A stretch of DNA of 64,000 nt from Fibrobacter succinogenes. Its GTDB lineage: Bacteria; Fibrobacterota; Fibrobacteria; Fibrobacterales; Fibrobacteraceae. Both the position numbers and the translations under genes were made by a program. The notes under the pieces were generated by a model that was given only the letters and a program-made list of their open reading frames with translations, was not told the DNA's origin and ran no database searches. Shown here piece after piece: positions 54,082 to 61,888 of the stretch (position 1 is its first letter; the number at the start of each line of letters is the position of its first letter). Location: assembly GCA_902800815.1 (NCBI GenBank), contig CADCGB010000013.1, positions 29,413 to 93,412 on the forward strand, read 5' to 3'.

Positions 54082-54106
54082 GCCGTGGGCATCCCGGGGC
54101 CGGCCC

Positions 54107-54135
54107 TTGCCAATCTACCTGAAACTTTGTATATT
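54107..54135 (+). promoter_or_regulatory. Promoter of the leu leader
   Basis: TTGCCA (54107-54112), a 17-bp spacer and TATATT (54130-54135) form the best sigma-70-like promoter in the window. The expected start point is about 54142, at the leader ATG. Confidence 0.7.
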
Positions 54136-54142
54136 CTATAGC

Positions 54143-54202
54143 ATGAGAAAGAACCTTAACCTTCGACTTCTACTTTGCATCGCGCACGGAGCGAGGTTTT
54201 AG
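54143..54202 (+). CDS. Leucine-rich leader peptide (LeuL-like)
   Basis: The 19-residue frame MRKNLNLRLLLCIAHGARF contains five leucines in seven positions (codons CTT, CTT, CTT, CTA, CTT). It lies between a strong promoter and a terminator, upstream of leuA. This is the layout of ribosome-mediated attenuation for leucine genes. No Shine-Dalgarno site precedes it, so it is likely read from a leaderless transcript. It is too short for ordinary gene finders. Confidence 0.7.
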   Translation: MRKNLNLRLLLCIAHGARF

Positions 54203-54237
54203 GCTATTTCGTTTTGAATAGGAATTAACTTAAAAGG

Positions 54238-54268
54238 CCCGCTTCCGTGACGAAGCGGGTTCTTTTTT
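54238..54268 (+). terminator. Attenuator terminator before leuA
   Basis: An 8-bp stem CCCGCTTC/GAAGCGGG (54238-54259) with a 6-nt loop is followed by TTCTTTTTT. It lies 35 bp after the leader stop and 70 bp before leuA. A competing antiterminator helix could not be identified with confidence. Confidence 0.8.
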
Positions 54269-54338
54269 ATGGCAAAATGCTATTTTTGAACAGGAAAAAG
54301 AACTTTGCGGCGCATGGAAGCCGGCAAGGAGATAAAAA

Positions 54339-55910
54339 ATGAGCAATGTAAGTGCCGATATGGCGAACAGACAACCCTTCTTTTACGATGTCACCCTGCG
54401 TGACGGCAACCAGGCGCTTCCGAAGCCCTGGAACAACGCCCAGAAAAAGGACGTTTACCTGCAGTTGCTGAAACTTGGCGTGCAGGGTGCCGAAGTCGGC
54501 TTCCCGGCTTCGTCCGAGATGGACTTTGAGTCTTGCAAGGAACTCGCACAGCTCACCGCGAAGATGGCCGAAGAAGGCGACGAGGTGGCAAAGCGCGTGG
54601 TTGTCTCGGGCCTGGCCCGCTGCGTGGAAAGTGATATCCAGCGCTGCTGGGAGGCCGTGCAGTTTGCGCCGCACCCGCGTATCCATACCTTCCTCGCGAC
54701 AAGCCCGCTCTCGATGGAGCACGTGCTGCACCTGACCCCCGAACAGGTCAAGGAGAAGGCTGTACATTGCGTGAAGTTCGCGAAGTCGCTCATTGGCGAC
54801 AAGGGCGACGTGGAGTTCAGCGCCGAGCACTTCGGTGACTGCCTCGAGAACATGGATTTCGTGATTGACGTGCTGAAGGCCGTGGTCGAAGCCGGTGCGA
54901 CGACCATCAACCTGCCGAACACGGTGGAACGCTACCGCCCCTCGCTGTACGTGAACCAGATCAAGCAGGTGTACGAGGCTCTGCCGAAGAACATCACGAT
55001 TTCGGTGCACTGCCACAACGACCTGGGCATGGCTACTGCCGCTACGGTCGAAAGCTTCTTCGTGGGCGCGACCCAGCTGGAAGTAGCGCTGAACGGCCTG
55101 GGTGAACGCTGCGGCAACACGAACTTCTACGAAGTCGCGGTCGCGCTGCACAACTCCGGCGTACAGACCGGCCTGCACCTGGAACGCATCTACGAGACGG
55201 CGATTCTCATCTCGCAGTGGTCCGGCATCAACATCTACAGCCGCGCCCCGCTGATCGGCGCCGAGGCAATTGTGCACCGTAGCGGCATCCACCAGGATGG
55301 CGCGAGCAAGACGAAGGACATGAAGAAGGGCGCCTACCGCCCGATCGACTACTCCATCATCGGCCGCCACCAGAACGACGCCCTGAGCTTCACGAGCCAG
55401 AGTGGCCGTACCGCCGTGTACGAGATTATCACGAAGTTCGGTTACAAGCTCTCGCTGGCCGAGGCTGCCGAACTGCAGCCGGTCTTGAAGGCCTACAGCG
55501 AAAAAGAAGGCGAACTCAGCGCCGAGCGCGTGCTGGATGTGTTCCGCGAGCAGCGCGTGAATGTGAACGGCCGCCTGGTGTTCAACAACATCGAGGTCAT
55601 CCCCGACGAGAACCGCTTCATTTTCCACTTCAAGAAGGATGGCGAACCGCTGGTGAGGTCCATTACGGCAGAAGGCCCGATCGAGGCCGCCCTCATGCTC
55701 ATGCGTGAAATCGGCATGCCGGTAGAACTCGTGAAGTACCGCCAGCTTGTGGTGCCTGAAAAGGACAAGTTGTGGGCGGGCCGCGGGCTTAGCCGCATGC
55801 TCCTGAAGGCGGGCGATGTCGAGGTCGAAGGCCGCGGTGTCTCTAGCGATACGCTCAAGGCCAACATGCGCGCCCTCTTCGGCGGCGTGAACCTGCTGTA
55901 TAAGAAATAA
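54339..55910 (+). CDS. leuA: 2-isopropylmalate synthase
   Basis: The 523-residue enzyme condenses acetyl-CoA with 2-oxoisovalerate, the first step of leucine synthesis. The catalytic barrel shows DVTLRDGNQALPKPW with the metal and substrate residues near the N-terminus and the metal-binding SVHCHNDLGMATA (H224, H226). GLGERCGNTNFYE and SGIHQDGASKTKD follow. Residues beyond about 400 resemble the C-terminal domain that binds leucine for feedback control. AAGGAG precedes ATG 54339. Regulation by the upstream leader is inferred. Confidence 0.92.
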   Translation: MSNVSADMANRQPFFYDVTLRDGNQALPKPWNNAQKKDVYLQLLKLGVQGAEVGFPASSEMDFESCKELAQLTAKMAEEGDEVAKRVVVSGLARCVESDIQRCWEAVQFAPHPRIHTFLATSPLSMEHVLHLTPEQVKEKAVHCVKFAKSLIGDKGDVEFSAEHFGDCLENMDFVIDVLKAVVEAGATTINLPNTVERYRPSLYVNQIKQVYEALPKNITISVHCHNDLGMATAATVESFFVGATQLEVALNGLGERCGNTNFYEVAVALHNSGVQTGLHLERIYETAILISQWSGINIYSRAPLIGAEAIVHRSGIHQDGASKTKDMKKGAYRPIDYSIIGRHQNDALSFTSQSGRTAVYEIITKFGYKLSLAEAAELQPVLKAYSEKEGELSAERVLDVFREQRVNVNGRLVFNNIEVIPDENRFIFHFKKDGEPLVRSITAEGPIEAALMLMREIGMPVELVKYRQLVVPEKDKLWAGRGLSRMLLKAGDVEVEGRGVSSDTLKANMRALFGGVNLLYKK

Positions 55911-55922
55911 TTCGGAGGCCCC

Positions 55923-56261
55923 ATGCTCGAACAACTCAAGCGCCCTTTCAAGCGACACTACGAAAAGTACCGTTCCAGATTGGACGGCTTTGTAGGCCCG
56001 GTCAAGGAATCGGCGTCTAAGTTGTTCGCCATGATCCCGAAGGGGGAGGCCTTCGCGGGTTCCGAGGACTTGGGCCAGGAATCCGACGGCTCCACCTCGG
56101 GCGGCAAGCCCGGCCTGTTAGCCAAGCTCAAGAGTTTCAAGCAGTCGCTCAAGGGCCTTTCCGATTTCCAGAAGCTCATCCTGTTGACCATCGCCGTCGT
56201 GCTCCCCGCGGGCATCCTGATTGCGGTCGCCCTCGCGGGAATACTCCGCCGGAAGAAGTAA
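55923..56261 (+). CDS. Small membrane-anchored protein, unknown
   Basis: This 112-residue protein has a basic N-terminus (LKRPFKRHYEKYRSRLDGF) and one membrane helix near the C-terminus (LILLTIAVVLPAGILIAVALAG) followed by RRKK. It is a tail-anchored-type layout. I do not recognise the family. It lies 12 bp after leuA. Confidence 0.55.
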   Translation: MLEQLKRPFKRHYEKYRSRLDGFVGPVKESASKLFAMIPKGEAFAGSEDLGQESDGSTSGGKPGLLAKLKSFKQSLKGLSDFQKLILLTIAVVLPAGILIAVALAGILRRKK

Positions 56262-56285
56262 GGGAACAATAAAAAAGGAGGAGGT

Positions 56286-57893
56286 ATGATGAAATTGTCA
56301 TGGCGAGGAAGCGTTGTGGTGGCAATCGCTTGCCTGTTTCTTGTTCTCGTGGCCTGCGGTGACGATGGTAGCGATTTTGCAACGCGTCCTAAAGCGGATA
56401 CTTCGTCTTCTTTCGAAGCCCAAAGTTCATCTTCTGTAAAAAAGAGCTCGTCTTCTTCTGTTGTATCGTCCTCGTCTTTGGACAAGTCTTCTTCGTCAGT
56501 CATACCGCAGTCGAGTTCATGCGAGACAAGTGTGTCCAGTAGCAGTGTTCCCGAGGGGTATGTTGCCCCATCAACTGTAGTTACGGGCTCTATGACCGAT
56601 GAACGCGACGGCCGAACCTACAAGACAGTGACCATCGGCACGCAGACGTGGATGGCGGAGAACCTTAACTTCGCTTACACTGGCGTTCCCTTTATCTATG
56701 ACGACAATACCTCGGATTCTACCAGCTGGTGCTATGACAACGACCCCTCCAACTGCGACATCTATGGCCGCCTTTACACCTGGGCCGCAGCCATGGACAG
56801 TGCTGCCGAGTTTTCGGATAACGGCAATGGCTGCGGTTACAAAACAGCGTGCATGCCCACATACCCCGTACGCGGGATCTGTCCCGAGGGCTGGCACTTG
56901 CCGACGCATATGGAATGGAACACCCTGTTCACTGCTGTGGGCGATAGTTCCACGGCCGGCATAAAGTTGAAATCCACCAGCGGTTGGAATGATAGAGGCT
57001 CTGGCACGGGAGGCTATTGGTTCTCAGCGTTGCCTGCCGGTTTCAGGTACGGCTATGGGAGTTTCAAAGGTAAGGGCGACTACGCGAACATCTGGAGTTC
57101 TTCGGCATTTACTAGCGACGCGTTCCGCATGTATTTGGACTTTAACTACAATAAAGCGTCCCTGTCTAGCTATCCAAAGTACTACGGGTTTCCAGTACGT
57201 TGCCTCAAGGATTCGTCTGCAACCGTTCAATCATCATCCAACAAGTCGAACAGCAGCGCTGTCCAGGCGGTCGTTGACCCATCAACTGTAGTTACGGGTA
57301 CCTTAACGGACGAACGCGACGGCCAGACCTACAAGACGGTGACAATCGGTACTCAGACATGGATGGCGGAGAACTTGAACTATGACTATAAGGTAGGCAG
57401 TTCTAGATACGGCACGCATACTTACACGGATGATGGTGAAATTTATGGTCGCTACTACACGTGGGCCGCCGCCATGGACTTCATGGCAGAGTTCTCTACA
57501 AACGCATCAGACTGCGGTTATAATGAGACCTGTACGATAAAGTTCCCGGCCCGGGGCATTTGCCCCGAAGGCTGGCATATACCGACAAGCGCCGAATGGA
57601 GTACCTTCTATTATGCGATCGGCGGTTCTCCCTACGCTATGCAGGCAAAGGGTTACGACGAATGGTCCCGTGCTACCGACGCTTACGGATTTTCCGCGCT
57701 CCCTGCTGACGAATACTGCGGCTTTGGCAGTTACGACGATGTCGGCTCCTACGCCTACTTCTGGAGTGCCTCTGGGACTAATAGCCCTAGCGCGTACTAC
57801 TGGATCTTGAGTGCGGGCAATGCGTACCTCCTCCAAGGCAACCACATAGAGGACCATGGGTTCTCTGTGCGTTGCATCAAGGACGAAATTTGA
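56286..57893 (+). CDS. Lipoprotein with two Fibrobacter major paralogous domains
   Basis: This 535-residue lipoprotein has a signal ending LVLVAC, a long Ser-rich linker (residues 36-90) and two TIGR02145-type domains (about 98-310 and 335-535). Each has TDERDGxTYKTVTIGTQTWMAENLN, YTWAAAMD, ICPEGWHxPT and a closing FxVRC(L/I)KD. The two are closely similar and preceded by the same PSTVVTG stretch, so they arose by internal duplication. GGAGGAGG precedes ATG 56286. The first codons overlap a decayed palindromic repeat. Its stop overlaps the aminotransferase start. Confidence 0.8.
   Translation: MMKLSWRGSVVVAIACLFLVLVACGDDGSDFATRPKADTSSSFEAQSSSSVKKSSSSSVVSSSSLDKSSSSVIPQSSSCETSVSSSSVPEGYVAPSTVVTGSMTDERDGRTYKTVTIGTQTWMAENLNFAYTGVPFIYDDNTSDSTSWCYDNDPSNCDIYGRLYTWAAAMDSAAEFSDNGNGCGYKTACMPTYPVRGICPEGWHLPTHMEWNTLFTAVGDSSTAGIKLKSTSGWNDRGSGTGGYWFSALPAGFRYGYGSFKGKGDYANIWSSSAFTSDAFRMYLDFNYNKASLSSYPKYYGFPVRCLKDSSATVQSSSNKSNSSAVQAVVDPSTVVTGTLTDERDGQTYKTVTIGTQTWMAENLNYDYKVGSSRYGTHTYTDDGEIYGRYYTWAAAMDFMAEFSTNASDCGYNETCTIKFPARGICPEGWHIPTSAEWSTFYYAIGGSPYAMQAKGYDEWSRATDAYGFSALPADEYCGFGSYDDVGSYAYFWSASGTNSPSAYYWILSAGNAYLLQGNHIEDHGFSVRCIKDEI
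56296..56329 (+). repeat. Decayed palindromic repeat at a lipoprotein start
   Basis: The segment starts TGTCATGGCGAGGAAGCG and ends GTGGTGGCAATCGC. It recalls the common GCGAGGAGCGAAGCGA...GGCAATC type of bacterial intergenic palindrome. It encodes part of the signal peptide (SWRGSVVVAI). Confidence 0.45.
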
Positions 57894-59146
57894 TGCTCTC
57901 TTCCCGCTTGCCTAAAGACCTTTCCCCGTCGCCGTTCTTTGCCGAACTGGAACGCGCAAAGGCGAGTGCGAAAAAGGATGCTGCCGAGGGTGGGCTCCCG
58001 TTTATCGATATGACGGTAAGCAGCCCGGTGAAGGCTGGCTTGCCGATTGATATGGATGTAGCGGTGGAGGAGGCTCGCAAGGATTTTGGTTGCTGGAACC
58101 CGGATGCGGCGGGCTGGAAGTCTGCGCGCGAGGCGGTGGTAGAATATTACCGCGAACGCGGCGGTAACTTTACCGCAGGCCAGATTATTCTGACTGCTAG
58201 TACGAGCGAAGCATACTCTGTTTTGTTCAAGACATTCTGCGACCCGGGCGACGTAATCCTCACGCCGATGCCGGGCTACCCGCTGCTCGATACGCTTGCG
58301 CAGTTGGAACATCTGGAATGTGCACCGTACTTTTTAAAATTGCAACGGGAGAAGGCTGGTTTCCGCTTTGTTCTTGATTCCGACAGCCTGCTGGCGGCAC
58401 CGGAAAAGGCGAAAATCCTGCTGCTCGTTTCGCCGCACAACCCGACGGGACATTGCGTTTCCCGCGAAGAATGGAATGCGGCTGTCCGCTTCTGTGAAGA
58501 GAACAACTTGATTCTCGTGGTGGACGAAGTCTTCGGCGATTACGGTTTTTCGCCGGAGGTCCGCCGCAGTTGGGAATACCTGATGGGCAGTGGGCGAGAG
58601 TCTCTTTGGGATGCGGGCGGAAACGACTTCATTAACCTTCCCGAAGACGGCTCCAAGTGCCCGATTTTCTGGCTGAACGGCCTGAGCAAGGCCGTGGGTT
58701 CCCCGCAGCTCAAGCTCGGCTGGATGGCTTTCTATGCCCCGCGCGAACAGTTCGAACCCATCCGTGCGGCCCTCGAGTTTGTGGAAGATGCCTACTTGAG
58801 CGTTTCCGCCCCGGCGCAGGCTCTCGGCACCGCGCTCCTCAAACAGTCCGCCGCCTACGAATCGCGCGTCAAGGAACGCCTCCTCGCAAATTGGCAGACG
58901 CTCCGTGAAGCCTTCCCGTCCAAGTACTGCCCCGAGGTTCTCGGCGGCTGGTATGCGGTTGTCCGCCTGGGGGAGGACGACGAGGAACTCACGCTCCGCC
59001 TGCTTAGGGAAAAGCATGTGCTGGTGCAGCCCGGGTTCTTCTTCGATTTTGATGAGGACGGCTGGGTGGTGGTCTCGCTCCTGCAAGATCCGCCGCTGTT
59101 TAAGGAAGCTGTGGAGAGAATTTTGTATATTACACGCGGAAATTGA
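57893..59146 (+). CDS. PLP-dependent class I/II aminotransferase
   Basis: This 417-residue enzyme has the fold I pattern: TASTSEAYSVLFKTFCDPGD, SPHNPTGHCVSREEW, VVDEVFGDY and the Schiff-base lysine region NGLSKAVGSPQLKLGW. The substrate is unknown; it starts by TGATG overlap with the lipoprotein upstream and lies two genes after leuA, so an amino-acid role is plausible. ATG 57893 is chosen for that overlap. Confidence 0.85.
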   Translation: MLSSRLPKDLSPSPFFAELERAKASAKKDAAEGGLPFIDMTVSSPVKAGLPIDMDVAVEEARKDFGCWNPDAAGWKSAREAVVEYYRERGGNFTAGQIILTASTSEAYSVLFKTFCDPGDVILTPMPGYPLLDTLAQLEHLECAPYFLKLQREKAGFRFVLDSDSLLAAPEKAKILLLVSPHNPTGHCVSREEWNAAVRFCEENNLILVVDEVFGDYGFSPEVRRSWEYLMGSGRESLWDAGGNDFINLPEDGSKCPIFWLNGLSKAVGSPQLKLGWMAFYAPREQFEPIRAALEFVEDAYLSVSAPAQALGTALLKQSAAYESRVKERLLANWQTLREAFPSKYCPEVLGGWYAVVRLGEDDEELTLRLLREKHVLVQPGFFFDFDEDGWVVVSLLQDPPLFKEAVERILYITRGN

Positions 59147-59158
59147 ACAGGTTGTAAC

Positions 59159-60262
59159 GTGGAAAAGAAAAAGATTTTGCTCATCAACTGGCGCGACATC
59201 AAGAACCCGGAAGCGGGTGGCGCCGAACTGTACTTTCACGAGATTTTCAAGCGCATCAACGCCCGCAACTACGAGGTGACCGTCCTTTCGCATAGTGTGA
59301 AGGGCCTCCCTGCCGAAGAGGTGGTCGACGGCATGCGCACCATCCGCACGGGCAACAAGTTCCTGTTCAACTACACGGCGCACCGCTATGCCCGCAAGCA
59401 CCAGCACGAATACGACCTCATCGTGGAAGACCTGAACAAGATTCCGTTCTTCACGCCGTGCAACACGAAGGTCAAGCGCCTGCACATGGTGATGCACTTC
59501 TTCCGCAAGTCGATTTTCCGCGAGACGTTCTTCCCGATGGCGCTGTACGTGTACCTGATGGAACGTGCGGTGGCGCTCTTCTACAAGGGCGAGAACTTCC
59601 TCGCGATTTCGCAGAGCACCGCCGACGAGATTGCCGACATGGGCATCAAGGCCAAGTGGATTGAGGTGGTGGAGCCGGGTATCGATACCGAGTACTTCCA
59701 CCCGACCGAGAAGAAGGCCGACCCTCCGGTGATTTCTTACGTAGGTCGCCTCATGAAGTACAAGAACGCGCAGTTTGTCATTAACGCCATGCCGCGCCTC
59801 CGCGAACTGGTACCGGGCATAGTGCTCGAAGTCGCCGGTGGTGGCGACTACCGCGGCGAACTCGAAAAGCTGGTGGATAAGCTCGGCGTACGCGATTCCG
59901 TGAAGTTCCTCGGGCGCGTATCCGAAGACGAAAAGCGCAACCTCCTGAGCCGTTCCTCCCTGTTCATCAACCCCTCCTTCAAGGAAGGCTGGGGCATCAA
60001 CAACATCGAGGCGAACCTCTGCGGCACGATTTCGATGAGTAACAACGTCGCCGGCCTCAAGGATTCCGTGGTGGACGGCGTGACCGGCCTTTTGTACGAG
60101 AACGACGACCCCGAGGGGTTCTGCCAGAAGGCTGCCGAGGTACTCCACGACAAGGACCGCCTCTCCGAGCTCGAACGCAATGCCCATGAGCGCGCCCTCA
60201 CCATGAGTTGGGACGCCATGTCCGAAAAAATGGAAAAAGTTATCGAAAAAGCGCTGAATTAG
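59159..60262 (+). CDS. Family 4 glycosyltransferase
   Basis: This 367-residue GT-B enzyme has NWRDIKNPEAGGAELYFHEIFKRI at the N-terminus and EPGIDTEYFHP, YVGRLMKYKNAQFVINA and NPSFKEGWGINNIEANLCG in the nucleotide-sugar domain. It probably transfers a hexose to a surface glycan or lipid. The start is GTG 59159. Confidence 0.87.
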   Translation: MEKKKILLINWRDIKNPEAGGAELYFHEIFKRINARNYEVTVLSHSVKGLPAEEVVDGMRTIRTGNKFLFNYTAHRYARKHQHEYDLIVEDLNKIPFFTPCNTKVKRLHMVMHFFRKSIFRETFFPMALYVYLMERAVALFYKGENFLAISQSTADEIADMGIKAKWIEVVEPGIDTEYFHPTEKKADPPVISYVGRLMKYKNAQFVINAMPRLRELVPGIVLEVAGGGDYRGELEKLVDKLGVRDSVKFLGRVSEDEKRNLLSRSSLFINPSFKEGWGINNIEANLCGTISMSNNVAGLKDSVVDGVTGLLYENDDPEGFCQKAAEVLHDKDRLSELERNAHERALTMSWDAMSEKMEKVIEKALN

Positions 60263-60298
60263 CCTTTTTTGACAGAAAAATTTGTTAAATTTCCGCCC

Positions 60299-60470
60299 GT
60301 GATTGCCCCCTGCGGTTTATCGCTGCGGCGAAAACTGCCTTGCTCCAATTTCCTGAGCCGGACTAGGTCCGCTGGATAGGAGCCCTTCTGGCCGTCAAGC
60401 TTCCATAGAAGCGCTATTAAGATGGCCCTAAACAACACACACATGCAATCACCCCTTCGGCGGGTCTTTT
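60299..60470 (+). ncRNA. Structured RNA candidate: four-way junction with terminator
   Basis: GTGATTGC (60299-60306) pairs with GCAATCAC (60445-60452) to close a junction of three hairpins. Hairpin 1 is 60312-60338 with a TGCG loop. Hairpin 2 is GCTCC/GGAGC (60342-60383) with an inner CGGAC/GTCCG stem. Hairpin 3 is GGCCGTC/GATGGCC (60390-60427, one G-T pair) with an inner GCTTC/GAAGC stem. An ACCC/GGGT hairpin with a TTCG loop and CTTTT (60451-60470) follows; its left arm shares two bases with the closing stem. It lies 44 bp before the next gene. It may be a riboswitch-like leader or a free small RNA; it matches no class that I recognise. Confidence 0.5.
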
Positions 60471-60513
60471 CCAGCCTTCCGATGTGGCTAACCCTTACTT
60501 ATGAGGTGCCCAG

Positions 60514-61152
60514 ATGGAAAACTACATCGCAATCGCACTTTCACTCGTTGCAGTGATTTTGTGCATCGTTATCCTGTCTAAGGTTAACAAGATTCTCGAC
60601 AATCTCCATACTCCGATTGTTAAAAAGCTCACCCCGGACATGAACTTGAAGCCGAATTCCCGCCGCCCCGTCGGTGCCCAGGAAATGGCTCAGCGCGGTG
60701 ACCGTAACAACAAGGATCATGGTAAGGATCGTCAGAATAACAATAAGGACGCTCGCGGTGACAAGCAGGCCCAGCCTGCCCAGAATCGTGACCGCAACGA
60801 ACAGCGTTCTGACCGTGGCCAGCGCCGCGACCGCCGTGAAGGCCGTCCCGACCGTCCGCGCCGCGAATTCAACAAGCCGGCCGAAGCTGCTGCTCCTGCC
60901 GCCGCTCCCGCTGCCGAACAGGCCCCCGCAGTCGAAGCCGCTGCCCCCGCAGCCGCCGAAGCTCGCCGCCCGCTCGCTCCGCGTATCCCGGTTGAAACCC
61001 CGGCTGCCCCCGCAGTCGAGGCCGCTCCCGCTGTTGCCGCTCCTGCCGCTGCTGAAGTTGCCCCGGTCGAAACGACTTTCGACCCGAGCAAGGTCCGCTA
61101 TGGCCGTCGCAACGTGATCAAGAAGGCTCCCGAACTCGCTGACGAAGCCTAA
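60514..61152 (+). CDS. Single-pass membrane protein with charged and Ala/Pro-rich regions
   Basis: This 212-residue protein has one N-terminal membrane helix (IAIALSLVAVILCIVILS), a basic/acidic region full of Arg, Asp, Asn and Gln (residues 60-125), then an Ala/Pro/Glu-rich stretch and a short C-terminus (RYGRRNVIKKAPELADEA). I do not recognise the family. The Arg/Asn-rich part could bind RNA or a protein surface. It follows the structured RNA candidate and is closed by a strong terminator. Confidence 0.55.
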   Translation: MENYIAIALSLVAVILCIVILSKVNKILDNLHTPIVKKLTPDMNLKPNSRRPVGAQEMAQRGDRNNKDHGKDRQNNNKDARGDKQAQPAQNRDRNEQRSDRGQRRDRREGRPDRPRREFNKPAEAAAPAAAPAAEQAPAVEAAAPAAAEARRPLAPRIPVETPAAPAVEAAPAVAAPAAAEVAPVETTFDPSKVRYGRRNVIKKAPELADEA

Positions 61153-61180
61153 TTCCGCGGAAAATTGCGAAATTAAAAAT

Positions 61181-61205
61181 CCCTCGGCTCTGCCGAGGGG
61201 TTTTT
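61181..61205 (+). terminator. Terminator, probably bidirectional
   Basis: An 8-bp stem CCCTCGGC/GCCGAGGG with a 3-nt loop is followed by GTTTTT and preceded by AAAAAT, so it can act on both strands and may also end the slyD-like gene. Confidence 0.85.
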
Positions 61206-61263
61206 AGTTTATATGTAGCGCGCATCTAGCCCTTTGCGAGGCTCGCGCATTTAGCATCGTGCG

Positions 61264-61860
61264 TTAAAACTTCTCGTCGTAACGGTCGTCGAAACCTTCG
61301 TCGTAGTTGTCGTCGTATTCGTCCTGGTCGGGGAACCCGGATTCCAGTTCGTTGAAACTCGGTTCCTCGATATCGACCACCTCGACCTCGAACGTGAGGT
61401 CCTTGCCGGCGAAGGGGTGGTTCCCGTCCACGAGCACGCTATCGCGGTAGATTTCCTTGACCGTGTAGATTCCGTCGCTCTCGTCGCTGTCGAGGTTCAG
61501 GTCCTCGACGAACTCGTCCGCCGTCTCGGGCAGCTGGAATTCGCGGATATCGTTGTCCATGAACATCTCGAGTTCCATGCCCAGCCAGAGTTCGCCCACG
61601 TCCTGCAGTTCCGCCTTGGGCACTTTCAGGATAAGGTCTTTGCGGTAGTGGCCGTAACCGAGGTCCGCGGGTATGTCGACGCTGAACTTTTCGCCGAGCT
61701 TGCGCCCCGCGAGTGCCGTCTCGAGCCCCGGGATGATGTTGTTGTAGCCATGGATATAGACAAACGGGTGCGTCGCGGGAATTTCTTCCAGTATGCGCCC
61801 GCCCTTTTCCAGGAGCACGTAGGCGATACTCACCTTGGTTTTGTCTTCGATTTTTTCCAT
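61264..61860 (-). CDS. SlyD-like FKBP peptidyl-prolyl isomerase
   Basis: This 198-residue protein shows VSIAYVLLEKGGRILEE, FVYIHGYNNIIPGLETALAGRKLGEKF and DIPADLGYGHY, the SlyD/FKBP pattern with an inserted flap. HPFAGKDLTFEVEVVDI closes the domain. SlyD tails usually hold His and Cys for metals; here the tail is acidic (DEYDDNYDEGFDDRYDE). TATATT lies 9 nt before the start codon, shared with the divergent gene. Confidence 0.85.
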   Translation of the reverse strand: MEKIEDKTKVSIAYVLLEKGGRILEEIPATHPFVYIHGYNNIIPGLETALAGRKLGEKFSVDIPADLGYGHYRKDLILKVPKAELQDVGELWLGMELEMFMDNDIREFQLPETADEFVEDLNLDSDESDGIYTVKEIYRDSVLVDGNHPFAGKDLTFEVEVVDIEEPSFNELESGFPDQDEYDDNYDEGFDDRYDEKF

Positions 61861-61869
61861 ACGGGGGCA

Positions 61870-61877
61870 AATATATT
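61870..61877. promoter_or_regulatory. Shared divergent -10 element
   Basis: AATATATT reads as TATATT on both strands, 9 nt from the slyD-like start and 11 nt from the metallophosphoesterase start. A TTAAAT overlapping it on the plus strand is an alternative for the latter. Confidence 0.5.
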
Positions 61878-61888
61878 AAATTTTCCGC

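Noticed and set aside
54082..54142. Toxin gene paired with the Phd-type antitoxin
   Set aside because: Only a short open stretch without a toxin motif follows, and it is occupied by the leu promoter.
60299..60470. 6S RNA, SRP RNA or RNase P RNA
   Set aside because: Length is compatible with 6S, but the fold is a closed junction of three hairpins rather than a long rod with a central bubble, and the conserved SRP and RNase P sequences are missing.
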